A DNA stretch of 64,000 bases from Artemisia argyi (taxonomy: Eukaryota; Streptophyta; Magnoliopsida; Asterales; Asteraceae). The stretch lies in the NCBI GenBank assembly GCA_030686995.1, contig CM060685.1:130535823-130599822 (forward strand). Direction: 5' to 3'. The notes beneath the pieces were generated by a model that had not been told where the DNA came from, did not search any database, and saw only the letters and a list, made by a program, of their open reading frames with translations. Position 1 is the first letter of the stretch. Each line of letters begins with the position of its first letter. Shown here piece after piece: positions 61,643-64,000 of the stretch. Both the position numbers and the translations under genes were made by a program.

Positions 61643-62242
61643 TATACCCTTACACTTGAGATTTGCTTGTCCTCAAGCAAATGCGCTTTTATTCTACTCA
61701 AAAGACAAGTTAGGGGTCATTTAACACTAATATAAAAGTAATTACAACAAATAATCGTTCCACTAAAGACCAATAGACTAGCACGGAGGTCATACACAAG
61801 CACCTCACAAATAGTGTTTAGATACTCACATCTCTCGGGTGTAATAAAGTATAAATTACAATATGGAAACGGAAGATATCTCTCACTACCTGTCATAGCA
61901 AAATAGATTACCATAGGCTTGGGAAAGGATCAAACCTCCACCACATGGCGTAAGCACCTAGGATAAACTATCAAAGAGGTCTTTTAAAGGGTTGTAACTT
62001 TAGGTGTAGGGATATGAAATACACGGTTTTGTTGGATAAAGGAAGTTTTACTGGTGGTGAGTTAACAATCTTGGTTAATTACATGTACAAGATGGCGTTG
62101 CTAAGCCAAGACTAAACTCGACTTATGCTAATAAATGAGAAATAACAAAAACATAAAATAAACATAGAATGAAAAGGGATGGTAGTCCGTATGTTTTTTT
62201 TTTTAATTTTATTTTATTTTTTCTTTTTCTTTTTCTTGATTT

Positions 62243-62280
<38 letters not shown>

Positions 62281-64000
62281 ATACACTCTTACCCTACCAT
62301 CCAAAATAATACATCATAGAGGATGAGAATTCCCCTTACACTTGAATCTTTACATACTTTACATTTAACTAATCTAATGACTCGAATTAAGAAAATCAAA
62401 ACACTTGGAGCACTTTTAAGATTAACGTACATATGGGGGTAATATTATTATGTTCTTCCCCATTACTCCATAAATAAGTACTTACCCATGAGTCCCAATC
62501 ATCCCAAAACAATATGTACAAGGATATGACTCGACTTAGCAACCATGTAATCAATTAGAAAGTTAACTTAGGGTTTAACAAATAACAATAATGCACTAAA
62601 AATGAGCGCATACACGGAAGGCTAAGGCGATTTGGTTGTACATTTAAGTGGGGTGTAACAAATTCTTCCTTTAAGTAAGATGCTTAAAGTTAGAAACGAA
62701 AAGATAGGCTCGGAGGGGTGTACTAGGGGTTTCGTGTACTAAAAATGAGTACAACGCTAAGGGTGTGGGAAAAATTAGTTGACTTAACTAGCCAAGTAAT
62801 ATGACTTAAATGGTCAAGTAATTATAATACGGGTTTAACACAAGGGTGATCCTAATGCCTCTTATCATGTAGTAAATCCTACTACACGAATGTAGTCTCA
62901 CTAGCGGTCTCGGGATGCATCACTAACGCAAGTTCTAGAATCTAAATGCTACCGGTACACTCATAAGCACTAATAATGAATGCTTTTCCTATCAAATCTA
63001 AAGGGGAACCTCACATTTTTGGGTGGAAAATTTTTCTGAATATACGGTTATGTGCTAGTCATACAATCTCCTATCCATGAGACGCTTGCTATGGCTAAAG
63101 TTTCACTCCTAAATGTTGTAAAAAATTTTAAATTTGGCGCTAAAATTGCACTAACAAGTATTTCTCATAGTTTTATTACACATTTACCATCAAACAAAGC
63201 AAACTCAAGCGAAAGTGCATATGTAAGGTATCATCTTTTTACCCTCCCCTTACACTTAAGATGAACATTGTCCCCAATGTTCAAGTAAAGAATGTAAAAT
63301 TGAAAAAGTAAAGAGAATGAAATCAAATACTCCCCTGATTCGCTCGGTATGGATAATAGGATGGCCAGGTTAAATCTTCCTCCAAGTAAATGAACAATCA
63401 AAGATTCCCTTCCAGAATATAAATCATCTTCTTGTCATACATAACCTGTAAAACCTGACAAAATAGACAAGACAACCTCGCGTAAAATCGGCGGCATCCT
63501 ATATAAGTTTCTAAATCCTAGAAAACAAGATAAGATATAATGCTTGTGGAATGGAGTTTGCAGATCTCCTGGAGATTATAAAACTTAATAATTCACAAAA
63601 ACCATAAGACTCCGTTAGAAAAACAAAACCGGTAAAATTTCCGGATTTTAACTCCTGACGCCGTCAAGAGTAAACCCCTGACGCCGTCAGAATTGACCTG
63701 CTGAAATCCTTATGTTAAGTTTCCGGAAAATTTCTGGAAAAACTTGGTCCTACTTCCTGGAAAATCCTGCAAAACTTCATTATGACTCAATACAAGCATT
63801 TGACTCTAACAAATACGAATATACATGCTCATTTAATATTGTGGAGAATCATGATCGGTTTGTTTCTTAAAAACATATTTGGGGTTTCCCCTTACACTTA
63901 TCTTTTGCAAAAATACTTCTAGGTGGAGTTAAGACTAGGCCAAAACAACAAAGTAAAGTATTTCCACTATTTAGTTTAGAAACATGATCTACCAACAATA
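61643..64000 (-). other. 3' internal non-coding region of element F
   Basis: Reverse complement of the element B 3' region, with the A-rich hairpin (62177-62302) and the TGACGCCGTCA pair at about 63656-63690. No gene is supported. Confidence 0.85.

Larger units (their letters stand above)
60233..64000 (-). mobile_element. Gypsy element F, inverted and partial
   Basis: Minus-strand copy of the family inserted in element E; the 5 bases to its left are CAAGC, and the partner duplication would lie outside the window. It has a 3' LTR (60233-61642) and 3' internal non-coding sequence equivalent to about 43199-45558 of element B. Any coding part is beyond the window edge. Confidence 0.92.

Overview
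This window is nuclear DNA from a dicot plant, most likely a member of the daisy family (Asteraceae). It has three intron-rich minus-strand genes, plant-type transposons of nearly every class, and copia polyprotein fragments that resemble those I know from Tanacetum and Artemisia. The family assignment is inferred from recall; no database was searched.

The left half (1-30000) holds the host genes. A palmitoyl-protein thioesterase gene (1864-11456, minus) resolves into 12 exons encoding 335 residues. Its introns carry a foldback Mutator-like element with a perfect 9-bp target duplication, a threefold Helitron-like repeat and a second foldback element. A solo LTR (12859-14261) and a third foldback element (15149-16429) follow. 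Next comes a plasma-membrane proton ATPase of the AHA7 type (17061-22358, minus; 19 coding exons, 964 residues) with a 5' UTR intron and a TATA box. A C2orf69-like protein gene lies at 26253-27988 (minus; 3 exons, 315 residues). At 29428-29800 on the plus strand three tandem hairpins each carry a perfect miR395 sequence, forming a MIR395 cluster.

The right half (30000-64000) is a nest of mobile elements. A PIF/Harbinger-type MITE (TTA duplications) is followed by a Harbinger element whose transposase is split by a solo LTR. Then comes a decayed copia element. Its gag is split by element C of a Ty3/gypsy LTR family, and C is itself split 17 bp into its own 5' LTR by element B of the same family. 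A CACTA-like element with a 468-bp solo LTR inside, and the minus-strand third ORF of another copia element, follow. Element E of the gypsy family comes next, invaded by element F in the opposite orientation; F runs off the window.

The gypsy family is the main subject of the right half. At least seven LTRs or solo LTRs (~1.4 kb, TGATG...CATCA) share a U3 packed with TGACG/CGTCA palindromes just upstream of a TATA box, and a small downstream hairpin. The two internal regions with coding sequence have the same layout: gag, aspartic protease, then only the C-terminal tail of integrase, with no reverse transcriptase, RNase H or integrase core. It therefore looks like an established non-autonomous family. 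All element boundaries backed by target duplications were read directly from the sequence.
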